Shown: positions 57,396-63,425 of the stretch, piece by piece
How the letters are laid out: every line of letters begins with the position of its first letter
Position numbering within the stretch: the stretch's first letter is position 1
DNA from: a virus
Strand: one strand, 5' to 3'
IMG/VR virus record: IMGVR_UViG_3300042465_006864
Location: 1-64,000 of that record
Length of the DNA stretch: 64,000 bases
Program-made: the position numbers and the translations under genes
Notes under the pieces: model-generated
What the model was told of the DNA's origin: nothing
The model's input: the letters and a program-made list of their open reading frames with translations, nothing else
The model's database searches: none

Positions 57396-57817
57396 GCGAA
57401 ACACCAAGAACAGACGTTGGAGTAGATTATTGGATTAATACTGGCGAACTCACAGAACTAAGAGACATTTCAGAAGAAATGGAACATGAACTTTTTCGCG
57501 CCAATAATTTAATCAAAGATTGTTTGGCGGCAATGCCAGTTGGTTATATTCCAACTCATACCCGCGAAAACCTGCCATCTATGATCGCTGATTTGGCGAG
57601 AGAACTAGCAGAAGAAACTCAAAACAGCGAAAAGCTAGAGAAAGAACTCGCCTCAATGACCCAACAAAGAGACGCTTTGATTATGTTCCTAGAATGCGAA
57701 ATGAACTGGATGTTCTTTCGGGCAGAGTATCAATTAGGTGAGAATCCCACACAACACGAACTCAATGGCAACAAAGTGCGTGAATACTTACAAAGCAAAG
57801 GATGGGAGGCAAAATGA
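57392..57817 (+). CDS. Hypothetical phage protein (Ea8.5/ead-like helical)
   Basis: 141 aa. Opens with SETPRTD, very common at the start of phage helical proteins, and contains EMEHELFRANNLIKDCLAAM and ELEKELASMTQQRDALIMFL-like coiled coil. No enzymatic motif. Last gene before the 548-nt non-coding control region. Confidence 0.55.
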   Translation: MSETPRTDVGVDYWINTGELTELRDISEEMEHELFRANNLIKDCLAAMPVGYIPTHTRENLPSMIADLARELAEETQNSEKLEKELASMTQQRDALIMFLECEMNWMFFRAEYQLGENPTQHELNGNKVREYLQSKGWEAK

Positions 57818-57960
57818 CCATTATTTTCGGGGCAAGTAGTAATTTCAAATAATTTTACAACGAAACGCTTTAAAACAAATGCTTTGCTAATTATGAATAA
57901 GCGTTTGAACAGTATGTTTTTATTGTTTATGGGACATTTTGACGCAGTAGTTTGAACAAG

Positions 57961-57977
57961 TGCGACATTTTGTCACA
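57961..57977. promoter_or_regulatory. Operator-like palindrome, copy 1
   Basis: TGCGACA-TTT-TGTCACA. Same element as at 58449 and 59252; arms pair with one mismatch. Confidence 0.55.
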
Positions 57978-58029
57978 GCGTATTCTGAGCATACTTTTCT
58001 ATGATAAAAACGTAGGAGAAAAAGAAGCC

Positions 58030-58057
58030 AAATTACGAACGACAAACAGCTAAATAC
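58030..58057 (+). repeat. 29-bp interrupted repeat R1
   Basis: AATTACGAACGACAAACAGC then TAAATAC; first member of the array whose consensus is AATTACGAACGA-N6/7-C(C/G)(G/T)AAATAAAC. Confidence 0.8.
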
Positions 58058-58090
58058 GGAGACACCGACTCGCGAAGCCAAAACGCTGGA

Positions 58091-58116
58091 ACCATTGAGT
58101 ATCAATGGTTTTTTGC
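58091..58116 (+). terminator. Rho-independent terminator
   Basis: Perfect 9-bp hairpin AACCATTGA-GTA-TCAATGGTT followed by a T-run. Confidence 0.88.
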
Positions 58117-58328
58117 TCCTACCACTCCCCTTTTTACCACTTTCCATACAGTATAACATAGGGGGGAATATACAGTAACGTATAGGGTAAATACAACAGA
58201 AGAAACAGCGTATGGGAACAATATGAGGAAAGAGGGTAGGGTGGGGATGGATTCACTGACTTTAAACTCTTTTTTATTCAATTTTCCTTGATTTATCAAC
58301 GTTTTTCCACAATATATTGATTTTTCTC

Positions 58329-58357
58329 TTGACACTCTACTATATATGGTATATATT
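58329..58357 (+). promoter_or_regulatory. Early promoter
   Basis: TTGACA (58329-58334), 17 bp, TATATT (58352-58357), then TTCCCCCT and the ATG at 58366. Confidence 0.8.
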
Positions 58358-58365
58358 TTCCCCCT

Positions 58366-58638
58366 ATGAAGAAAACGCTTATGTTTTTGTTGGTGGCGCT
58401 CCCGCTGGGAGCAGTATTGAGTATCGTTTTGTCCATTATCCTAGCAGGTGTGACATTTTGTCGCAGTTTCGCTGACTACTGGGCATACATCATCGTGCAG
58501 TTCTTTCCCCTATATGGAGAAAAAGAACCAGAACAGCAACCAGAACAACAACCAGAACAAATTAAAACAAACGTTTGGGACCGACACATCGCTCGCATGG
58601 AAGCATTGCAGCAAGAAGAAGAAAACAAAAAAAACTAA
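58366..58638 (+). CDS. Membrane protein with PEQQ repeats
   Basis: 90 aa. N-terminal about 5-30 is a long hydrophobic helix or signal anchor (LMFLLVALPLGAVLSIVLSI), a second short hydrophobic stretch follows (WAYIIVQFFPLY), then EPEQQPEQQPEQ and a charged tail. Leaderless early start, 8 nt after the -10. An operator-like palindrome (58449) lies inside the coding sequence. Function unknown. Confidence 0.6.
   Translation: MKKTLMFLLVALPLGAVLSIVLSIILAGVTFCRSFADYWAYIIVQFFPLYGEKEPEQQPEQQPEQIKTNVWDRHIARMEALQQEEENKKN
58449..58465. promoter_or_regulatory. Operator-like palindrome, copy 2 (inside a gene)
   Basis: TGTGACA-TTT-TGTCGCA, within the coding sequence of 58366-58638. Confidence 0.5.
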
Positions 58639-58736
58639 ATTACGAACGACAAACGGCGAAATAAACGAAAACAAATTACGAACGATTTTCGGCTAAATAA
58701 ACAATTAAATTACGAACGAAAATGAGCCAAATAAAC
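58637..58736 (+). repeat. 29-bp interrupted repeats R2-R4
   Basis: Three copies in a row: about 58637-58666, 58673-58702 and 58707-58736, all with AATTACGAACG and AAATAAAC ends and different centres. R4 contains the start codon of the next gene (ATG at 58722) in its variable centre. Confidence 0.85.
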
Positions 58737-58952
58737 AAAGAAAAAATAGAACTAACAAAAAGATTCATTCGAAGCCTCGCGGAACTACAAGACGAGCATT
58801 ACACAATCTTGTTACAAGAGACAGACATATCTCCAAACGCAGAAGGCTTTTTGTTTGATTACGTATACAACAGCAATTGGACCACTTTCGAAGCGTACCT
58901 TGAGGCGTATGGTTACGATAGTCCAATTTACGAATCAGAAAGCGACAAATAA
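58722..58952 (+). CDS. Small acidic protein
   Basis: 76 aa, acidic helical protein (KRFIRSLAELQDEHYTILLQ). The ATG lies within repeat R4, and a degenerate repeat copy overlaps the last codons and stop (58923-58953). Unrecognised. Confidence 0.55.
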   Translation: MSQINKEKIELTKRFIRSLAELQDEHYTILLQETDISPNAEGFLFDYVYNSNWTTFEAYLEAYGYDSPIYESESDK

Positions 58953-58960
58953 ACTGCCCC

Positions 58961-59049
58961 AAATTACGAACGATTTAACCCGAAATAATATATGAAAGAA
59001 ACAGCACCAGCAAATAATGAAATTACGAACGATATTCTCCTAAATAAAG
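58961..59049 (+). repeat. 29-bp interrupted repeats R5 and R6
   Basis: R5 about 58961-58989, R6 about 59020-59049, same consensus. R6 is directly followed by an AAGGAG ribosome-binding site and the ATG at 59061. Confidence 0.8.
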
Positions 59050-59060
59050 AAGGAGTTAAA

Positions 59061-59210
59061 ATGAGCCTAGAAGAAATCATGTGGGAAGCTCGCCGCAGAA
59101 AGAATAGAAAACTTTATACTATGGCGCGGAACGAACTGGGTCTAGGTAAACATTGGCTACAGCAGAAGCGATTGCCCAAGTCGCGGCAGTGGGGCGGCGG
59201 CATTAAATAG
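59061..59210 (+). CDS. Small basic protein
   Basis: 49 aa from ATG 59061, MSLEEIMWEARRRKNRKLYT at the start; basic, ends QWGGGIK. This start has a clear AAGGAG 6 nt upstream. An in-frame ATG at 58992 would translate repeat R6, which is non-coding elsewhere, so it is not used. Possible nucleic-acid-binding peptide. Confidence 0.5.
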   Translation: MSLEEIMWEARRRKNRKLYTMARNELGLGKHWLQQKRLPKSRQWGGGIK

Positions 59211-59216
59211 TATTTA

Positions 59217-59328
59217 AAATTACGAACGATATTGCCCGAAATAAACGGGGGTGTGGCATTTTGTCGCACCTCCAATTACGAACGATTTTTTTCTAAATAA
59301 ATTACGAACCTCTTTGCCCGAAATAAAC
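59217..59328 (+). repeat. 29-bp interrupted repeats R7-R9
   Basis: R7 about 59217-59246, R8 about 59272-59301, R9 about 59299-59328. R8 and R9 abut. R9 ends 2 nt before the ATG at 59331. An operator-like palindrome lies between R7 and R8. Confidence 0.8.
59252..59268. promoter_or_regulatory. Operator-like palindrome, copy 3
   Basis: TGTGGCA-TTT-TGTCGCA, between repeats R7 and R8; one mismatch in the arms. Confidence 0.5.
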
Positions 59329-59330
59329 AA

Positions 59331-59564
59331 ATGAAACCATACTATTACGTAGCGATGAAGCTCACTAACGGATTGAAGGACATCTCAATCCTCTCCAGAC
59401 ACGACACTTTAGAATCTGCGGTTAAAGCTTCGGAGACGTATGCGGAACAGCGCCCGACTACAACATTCGAAGTGCTACAGTGTGTGGCGATCAGTAGCAC
59501 CCCAAAACCACTTGCCACAACCTTCTACTTAGATAAAGCCCTCAATAATATTCCTACTGATTAA
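59331..59564 (+). CDS. Hypothetical protein
   Basis: 77 aa, small alpha/beta protein; YYYVAMKLTNGLKDISILSR and SAVKASETYAEQRPTTTFEV. Start is 2 nt after repeat R9 with no Shine-Dalgarno. Role unknown. Confidence 0.55.
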   Translation: MKPYYYVAMKLTNGLKDISILSRHDTLESAVKASETYAEQRPTTTFEVLQCVAISSTPKPLATTFYLDKALNNIPTD

Positions 59565-59583
59565 AAAATATTTAAAAAAGATC

Positions 59584-59612
59584 TTGACACATCGGTAGTT
59601 GGTATGGTAATT
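59584..59612 (+). promoter_or_regulatory. Early promoter
   Basis: TTGACA (59584-59589), 17 bp, GTAATT (59607-59612), then TCGCGGCGAC and the ATG at 59623. Confidence 0.65.
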
Positions 59613-59622
59613 TCGCGGCGAC

Positions 59623-59877
59623 ATGAACTCAGACAATACAAAACGTGGTAAGGGCAGACCTGCTGGGAGCAATAGCTTCGTAAGAGTGCGCCTATGTGAT
59701 CTAGTAAATTTGATTGGAGCAAACGCTACTGTTCCTGTATCTAAGGTGTGGCTTCGCGAGAATGGATTTGAGGAAGCGGTAAATGCTCCGCTACCAACGA
59801 TTTCTTTTCGTGCTGTTGAACCAGAAGCAGAACCAGAAGAAAAAATCGAATTCTCTATCACTACATTTGAAGACTAA
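59623..59877 (+). CDS. AT-hook-containing protein
   Basis: 84 aa. KRGKGRPAGSNSF at residues about 7-19 is an AT-hook-like GRP core with basic flanks. Then a helical VRVRLCDLVNLIGANATVPV segment and VSKVWLRENGF, and an acidic C-tail (EPEAEPEEKIEF). Likely a small DNA-binding protein; target unknown. Near-leaderless start. Confidence 0.55.
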   Translation: MNSDNTKRGKGRPAGSNSFVRVRLCDLVNLIGANATVPVSKVWLRENGFEEAVNAPLPTISFRAVEPEAEPEEKIEFSITTFED

Positions 59878-59878
59878 T

Positions 59879-60145
59879 ATGAAAGCACAATCAGCATACT
59901 TCTCACTGTCTAATGACACTGGCTACGATGCCTTGGAAGTGCATACCGTTCAAATCTTTTTAGACGATTATGCAGATCAGCTGTCGGCAGGAGAAGAGAT
60001 TTGGGAAGGCGCATCAATAATCTGGAGCCTATACGGTCACACTCCAAACGAAGGATTAGAATGCATCGGTGATTTTAATTCTTTTGAAGCAGCATGTGAG
60101 ATTGCCGAGAAGTTGGGCGGAAAATTATTTCCAAAAACATCTTGA
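59879..60145 (+). CDS. Hypothetical protein
   Basis: 88 aa from ATG 59879 (MKAQSAYFSLSNDTGY). Acidic alpha/beta protein, FEAACEIAEKLGGKLFPKTS end. A longer out-of-place frame upstream overlaps the AT-hook gene. Its stop overlaps the RuvB-like promoter. Confidence 0.5.
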   Translation: MKAQSAYFSLSNDTGYDALEVHTVQIFLDDYADQLSAGEEIWEGASIIWSLYGHTPNEGLECIGDFNSFEAACEIAEKLGGKLFPKTS

Positions 60146-60170
60146 CATCACCACGAAAATAAACCATACT
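60142..60170 (+). promoter_or_regulatory. Early promoter of the RuvB-like gene
   Basis: TTGACA (60142-60147), 17 bp, CATACT (60165-60170), then CCTCCCCCCCC; ATG at 60205, so a 5' leader of about 25-30 nt. Confidence 0.65.
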
Positions 60171-60204
60171 CCTCCCCCCCACTAACAACCACAACTACAC
60201 TACT

Positions 60205-61110
60205 ATGTTTGACACACTCATTGGACAAGACCACATCAAAAAAAGCTTTGGCTTCTACATCGACGGCTCAGCGAACGGCGGCATCGTGCCTCCACTTCTT
60301 CTCACTGGTGCGCGAGGTTTGGGCAAGACAGAATACGCTCGCCAGATGGCAAAGAATCTCAAGAAGCCTCTGCTCGAACTCAACTGTTCTACCATTCGCA
60401 ACAATCGCCAGTTCTTTGAACAGATTTTCATTCCTGTGATTATGAACAACGACATTACAATCCTCTTCGACGAGTGCCATGCGCTACCAAAGGATTTACA
60501 AAATGCGTTCCTGACTGTGTTCAACGTAGAGAAAGGTTTCCGCAAGAACTTCGAGTGGGACGGCAGTTCGATGGAGTTCGACTTCTCCCGCCAAACTTAT
60601 CTGTTCGCTACAACCGAACCAGACAAAATCTTCGCTCCTCTTAAAGATCGCTTCGAAGAGATTGACTTTCGCCCCTACTCTGATGATGAGATGGCAAAGA
60701 TTCTCCAGAGTCGTGCTGATTGGGTAGAGTTTCAAGATGACGTTATGAATGAGATCGTTCCAACACTTCGCGGCAATGCTCGATCCGCAGTTAAACGCGC
60801 AAAACAAATCTGTCTCTACTGCGAGGGCAAAAACAATTATCAGTTCGGCGACAGTCAATGGAAAGATATGTGCGACAAGCTTGGTATCACTGCTGATGGT
60901 TTGTCAAACTCAGAGATTCAAATTCTTTCTGTGCTTAAACAGCGAGGTCCATGCACTCTGGCTATGCTGTCAGCTGCAACTGGATTCTCTCGCACCGCAT
61001 TGCAACGCGACATTGAGATGCACCTTCTCCGCAAAAACCTGATGCGTATCGACGGTAAACGCGAAATCACAGGTGCTGGTGTCAAAGCCCTAGAAAAACT
61101 TTCTGTGTAG
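60205..61110 (+). CDS. RuvB-like AAA+ ATPase
   Basis: 301 aa (RuvB about 336). Walker A GARGLGKT at residues 35-42, Walker B ILFDECH at about 86-92, sensor 1 YLFATTEPDKI, Arg finger region LKDRFEEIDF. A C-terminal winged helix (GPCTLAMLSAATGFSRTALQ) as in RuvB follows the lid. Drives branch migration in bacteria; here probably phage recombination or replication restart. Terminator follows. TAG stop. Confidence 0.82.
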   Translation: MFDTLIGQDHIKKSFGFYIDGSANGGIVPPLLLTGARGLGKTEYARQMAKNLKKPLLELNCSTIRNNRQFFEQIFIPVIMNNDITILFDECHALPKDLQNAFLTVFNVEKGFRKNFEWDGSSMEFDFSRQTYLFATTEPDKIFAPLKDRFEEIDFRPYSDDEMAKILQSRADWVEFQDDVMNEIVPTLRGNARSAVKRAKQICLYCEGKNNYQFGDSQWKDMCDKLGITADGLSNSEIQILSVLKQRGPCTLAMLSAATGFSRTALQRDIEMHLLRKNLMRIDGKREITGAGVKALEKLSV

Positions 61111-61118
61111 TTAGTAAC

Positions 61119-61147
61119 CGAGGGGGCGGAGTGGTGTCCGTCCCCTC
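61119..61147 (+). terminator. Hairpin terminator after the RuvB-like gene
   Basis: GAGGGGGCGGA-GTGGTG-TCCGTCCCCTC, 11 bp with one G-T pair, very stable; T-rich run only 15 nt later, so it may act as an mRNA 3' stabiliser. Confidence 0.6.
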
Positions 61148-61180
61148 AAATACCAAATTCTTTTTAGACAAATAAACAAT

Positions 61181-61369
61181 ATGGAAATACACATTCCCCA
61201 ACACATCCAAGAGGCACTAGACAAAAGCCCGAACGCTAGCGCAGCGAATACAATCATCGTTAGCCAACTAAGCGAAAAACTTTTTTCCGCACGGTGGAAC
61301 CTGCAACAGCACAAGATGGAACTTGATCAACTGTGGGAAGTGAATTGCGAAACACAACTCGCGAAATAA
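61181..61369 (+). CDS. Hypothetical protein
   Basis: 62 aa, helical; HIPQHIQEALDKSPNASAAN, Trp/Gln-rich end (NLQQHKMELDQLWEVN). Followed by three CGAAATA copies (61358-61400) that echo the 29-bp repeat ends. Unrecognised. Confidence 0.5.
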   Translation: MEIHIPQHIQEALDKSPNASAANTIIVSQLSEKLFSARWNLQQHKMELDQLWEVNCETQLAK

Positions 61370-61406
61370 CCAATTGCGAAATACTATTCGCGAAATAACA
61401 AATAAA

Positions 61407-61482
61407 GCGCTTGTAGCTCAGTGGTCAGAGCAGGGGTCTCATAAACCTTTGGTCATAGGTTCAATCCCTATCAGGCGCACCA
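61407..61482 (+). tRNA. tRNA-Met (CAT)
   Basis: 76 nt including CCA. Acceptor GCGCTTG/CAGGCGC, D arm GCTCAGTGGTCAGAGC, anticodon loop CTCATAA, T arm ATAGG-TTCAATC-CCTAT. Regular 1-72 pair, so an elongator Met or lysidine-Ile tRNA. Confidence 0.9.
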
Positions 61483-61494
61483 AATCAAACAAAA

Positions 61495-61525
61495 GCTTCC
61501 GTAGCTCAATTGGATAGAGCAATAA
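61495..61525 (+). pseudogene. 5' half of a degraded tRNA
   Basis: GCTTCCG-TA-GCTCAATTGGATAGAGC looks like an intact acceptor 5' strand and D arm, but no CGGAAGC partner follows; tRNA-Arg begins at once. Confidence 0.55.
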
Positions 61526-61597
61526 GACCTCATAGTTAAAAGGATATAACCAATCTCTTCTAAAGATTAATTCCAAGTTCGATTCTTGGTGGGGTCA
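61526..61597 (+). tRNA. tRNA-Arg (TCT)
   Basis: 72 nt. Acceptor GACCTCA/TGGGGTC, D arm GTTA/TAAC, anticodon stem AATCT/AGATT with loop CTTCTAA, T arm CCAAG-TTCGATT-CTTGG. CCA not encoded. The last 3 nt overlap the stop of the convergent HNH gene. Confidence 0.88.
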
Positions 61598-61957
61598 CTC
61601 TTCAGCGTGTCGTATTCTGTGGCAATTTGCGCACAACATTACACACTTATCTAATTCGTGCGTTATCTTATCCCAAGAGCGTAGGCGCAATTTTGCCCAA
61701 TCCGCATCTTTTTTACTTGGCTCTATGTGATGAAATTCAAACACTCCAGCAGGAAAGTTGGGGTAGCGAATACCACAATCAATACACAAGCTACCTTTAT
61801 AATTAATAGCTTCTATTTTTCTTTTTTTCCACCGATTTATGCAATATAGATCGAAGCATTTGCGGCAGTGGGATGAACCATTTTTTCTGTTTTTTTGTTG
61901 ATAAAAATCGCTGATCAATTTCTTTTCTTTGCAAGAGGTGCAGGTTTTAGTTTCCAT
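61595..61957 (-). CDS. HNH endonuclease
   Basis: 120 aa from ATG 61957 (METKTCTSCKEKK), supported by a late promoter motif 5 nt upstream; the frame is open to 62125 but only by chance. N-terminal zinc finger CTSCKEKK...CRKC, then CIDCGIRYPN and FEFHHIEPSKKDADWAKLRL, MLCANCHRIRHAEE: a complete HNH with two CxxC pairs. Third HNH gene adjacent to tRNA genes here; probably a free-standing homing endonuclease. Confidence 0.85.
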   Translation of the reverse strand: METKTCTSCKEKKLISDFYQQKNRKNGSSHCRKCFDLYCINRWKKRKIEAINYKGSLCIDCGIRYPNFPAGVFEFHHIEPSKKDADWAKLRLRSWDKITHELDKCVMLCANCHRIRHAEE

Positions 61958-61962
61958 ACTAA

Positions 61963-61972
61963 TATATACACT
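61963..61972 (-). promoter_or_regulatory. Late promoter motif
   Basis: Minus strand AGTGTATATA, 5 nt before the ATG at 61957. Confidence 0.6.
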
Positions 61973-62040
61973 TAGAATTAAAAAATCTATGCAAAGATTA
62001 AAATTATCATTCCCTCGCCATTTTTTAATCAAAATAAATG

Positions 62041-62068
62041 TTGACAAACTGCCGCGATTTGCTACATT
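62041..62068 (+). promoter_or_regulatory. Early promoter
   Basis: TTGACA (62041-62046), 16 bp, TACATT (62063-62068), then TCTCCCGCACCC; ATG at 62091. Confidence 0.7.
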
Positions 62069-62090
62069 TCTCCCGCACCCAATTACTACT

Positions 62091-62654
62091 ATGCAGACAC
62101 AAGAAACAATACAAGAAATCGGCAACTACGAAAGCTCACTCGACACCATCGCCTGTGAACTCCTCCAATACGTCACACCCGAGACGAAAGAACTTTATTA
62201 TGCTTTTAGCAAGGCATTGCAGTTTGACCTCAGAGAAAAATTCGGAAACGTGTTCGAAAACTTCCTCGTCACGCAGAAAACAAAAAAAGAAATTCTTAAA
62301 GAAGCTTTTGAATACTATGCCGCCGATCCTTCTCGCAGAGCAACTAACGCAGAAGGCAGTTGCAGATACCTTATGGAAGACGGTCGCAAATGTGCCGTTG
62401 GTCGCTGCTTAATCGAAGGAAAGAAAATTTGCTTTAGCGGTATGCAAAAAGACGCTATCTTTGCAGAGATCCAAGCGAATCAAATCGACAATCTCGACTC
62501 TCATTTGTTGCCAGAGTATCGGGGGCATGATGTTGGTTTTTGGCAGGAGCTTCAATACTGGCACGATAGCTGTTTGAACTTTACAGAGACAGGTTTGTCT
62601 GAAAAAGGGCAGCAGCAAGCTGAGTTTCTTTTGACAAACTATGCCGACAAATAA
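62091..62654 (+). CDS. Conserved phage protein of unknown function
   Basis: 187 aa from ATG 62091 (MQTQETIQEIGNYESS). C-terminal EGSCRYLMEDGRKCAVGRCL and an RGHDVGFW(Q)ELQYWHDSCLN segment; the Cys-containing module also occurs in shorter form at 48574. Helical N-terminus. Likely a small enzyme-like or binding fold of unknown use; no catalytic motif identified. Confidence 0.6.
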   Translation: MQTQETIQEIGNYESSLDTIACELLQYVTPETKELYYAFSKALQFDLREKFGNVFENFLVTQKTKKEILKEAFEYYAADPSRRATNAEGSCRYLMEDGRKCAVGRCLIEGKKICFSGMQKDAIFAEIQANQIDNLDSHLLPEYRGHDVGFWQELQYWHDSCLNFTETGLSEKGQQQAEFLLTNYADK

Positions 62655-62655
62655 C

Positions 62656-62684
62656 TTGACACAATCCCTAAAATCTATTACTTT
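62656..62684 (+). promoter_or_regulatory. Early promoter, near-leaderless start
   Basis: TTGACA (62656-62661), 17 bp, TACTTT (62679-62684), then TGCGCCCGAT and the ATG at 62695. Confidence 0.75.
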
Positions 62685-62694
62685 TGCGCCCGAT

Positions 62695-62883
62695 ATGAAA
62701 GACTACCTTGGACAAGAATTGCAAGTTGGAGACCTAGTGATTTACTATGTAGGCAAATATAGAGAATTTGCGACGAACAAAATTGTTAAAATAACAAACC
62801 ATTTTGTATTTATTGATGAAGGCGATCCTCGGAGCAGACCTTTTAAGCAGAGAGGTGAACAAGTGATTAAAGCCCCCAAGTAA
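62695..62883 (+). CDS. Small SH3-like protein
   Basis: 62 aa from ATG 62695; MKDYLGQELQVGDLVIYYVG is a small beta-barrel opening seen in many short phage proteins. An ATG at 62641 in frame lies upstream of the promoter -35 and is not used. Unknown role. Confidence 0.55.
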   Translation: MKDYLGQELQVGDLVIYYVGKYREFATNKIVKITNHFVFIDEGDPRSRPFKQRGEQVIKAPK

Positions 62884-62894
62884 TAAAAATTAAC

Positions 62895-62923
62895 TTGACA
62901 CAACCCACAAAATAAACAACAAT
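62895..62923 (+). promoter_or_regulatory. Early promoter
   Basis: TTGACA (62895-62900), 17 bp, AACAAT (62918-62923), 13 nt before the ATG at 62937; weak -10. Confidence 0.6.
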
Positions 62924-62936
62924 CCCTTCTCACCTT

Positions 62937-63194
62937 ATGATTACATCAGAACAACTACTAGAAAATCGCAGCATCACAGAACCAACGGTCGCAACCCTAA
63001 TCTTAGATGTGCCGTGGAACGAAACAAATTACGGAAACATTCTGCGAAATTTTTTCGATAACGTAACAGAGGAAGTCTTTGATAATACAGAGATTCTCGA
63101 ATACGAGCCAGTCTCATACGATAGCGAAAAGCAAACCTTTCAAATCAAATATACTCTTGGGGTCGTTGACCTACTGGAACCAATCGAAGCATAA
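62937..63194 (+). CDS. Acidic hypothetical protein
   Basis: 85 aa, strongly acidic (about 19 Asp/Glu) and with ATLILDVPWNETNYGNILRN and VTEEVFDNTEILEYEPVSYD. A DNA-mimic-like charge pattern is possible but unproven. No family recognised. Confidence 0.5.
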   Translation: MITSEQLLENRSITEPTVATLILDVPWNETNYGNILRNFFDNVTEEVFDNTEILEYEPVSYDSEKQTFQIKYTLGVVDLLEPIEA

Positions 63195-63212
63195 TTCTAA
63201 CACCAAAACAAA

Positions 63213-63353
63213 ATGAAACAAATAAAACAATTCTTTTGCCGCCTATTCAATCGCCGCCAGCCTACCTACGGCGCACAGATTTTCCAACAGCGCAGCTGGC
63301 TCACCAAGCAGGTCGATGATGCACTCTGGAAAAAATACCAAGGATTAAATTAA
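63213..63353 (+). CDS. Small basic protein
   Basis: 46 aa, MKQIKQFFCRLFNRRQPTYG at the start; basic and amphipathic. Lies in the 231-nt gap between 62937 and 63426. No family recognised. Confidence 0.45.
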   Translation: MKQIKQFFCRLFNRRQPTYGAQIFQQRSWLTKQVDDALWKKYQGLN

Positions 63354-63357
63354 GTTC

Positions 63358-63386
63358 TTGACAAATTGCCCCGAAACAGCTACATT
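63358..63386 (+). promoter_or_regulatory. Early promoter
   Basis: TTGACA (63358-63363), 17 bp, TACATT (63381-63386), then TCTCGCGCCCCCCG; ATG at 63426. Confidence 0.75.
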
Positions 63387-63425
63387 TCTCGCGCCCCCCG
63401 AAACAACTACTAAACTACTAATACT

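Larger units (their letters stand above)
57818..58365. other. Non-coding control region (possible origin/immunity region)
   Basis: 548 nt without a credible gene. It holds an inverted repeat AAACGCTT/AAGCGTTT with a 31-nt loop (about 57863-57909), a degenerate and a good copy of the TGYGACATTTTGTCRCA operator (57930, 57961), the first 29-bp repeat (58030), a strong terminator (58091-58116), an AT-rich segment with TATA-like strings and TTTTCCACA (DnaA-box-like, 58300s), and the early promoter at 58329. Layout fits a replication origin or regulatory hub; neither is proven. Confidence 0.5.

Noticed and set aside
58030-59328. CRISPR array
   Set aside because: Repeats share only their ends, have variable centres, irregular spacing and genes between them; no spacers of equal length and no cas genes.
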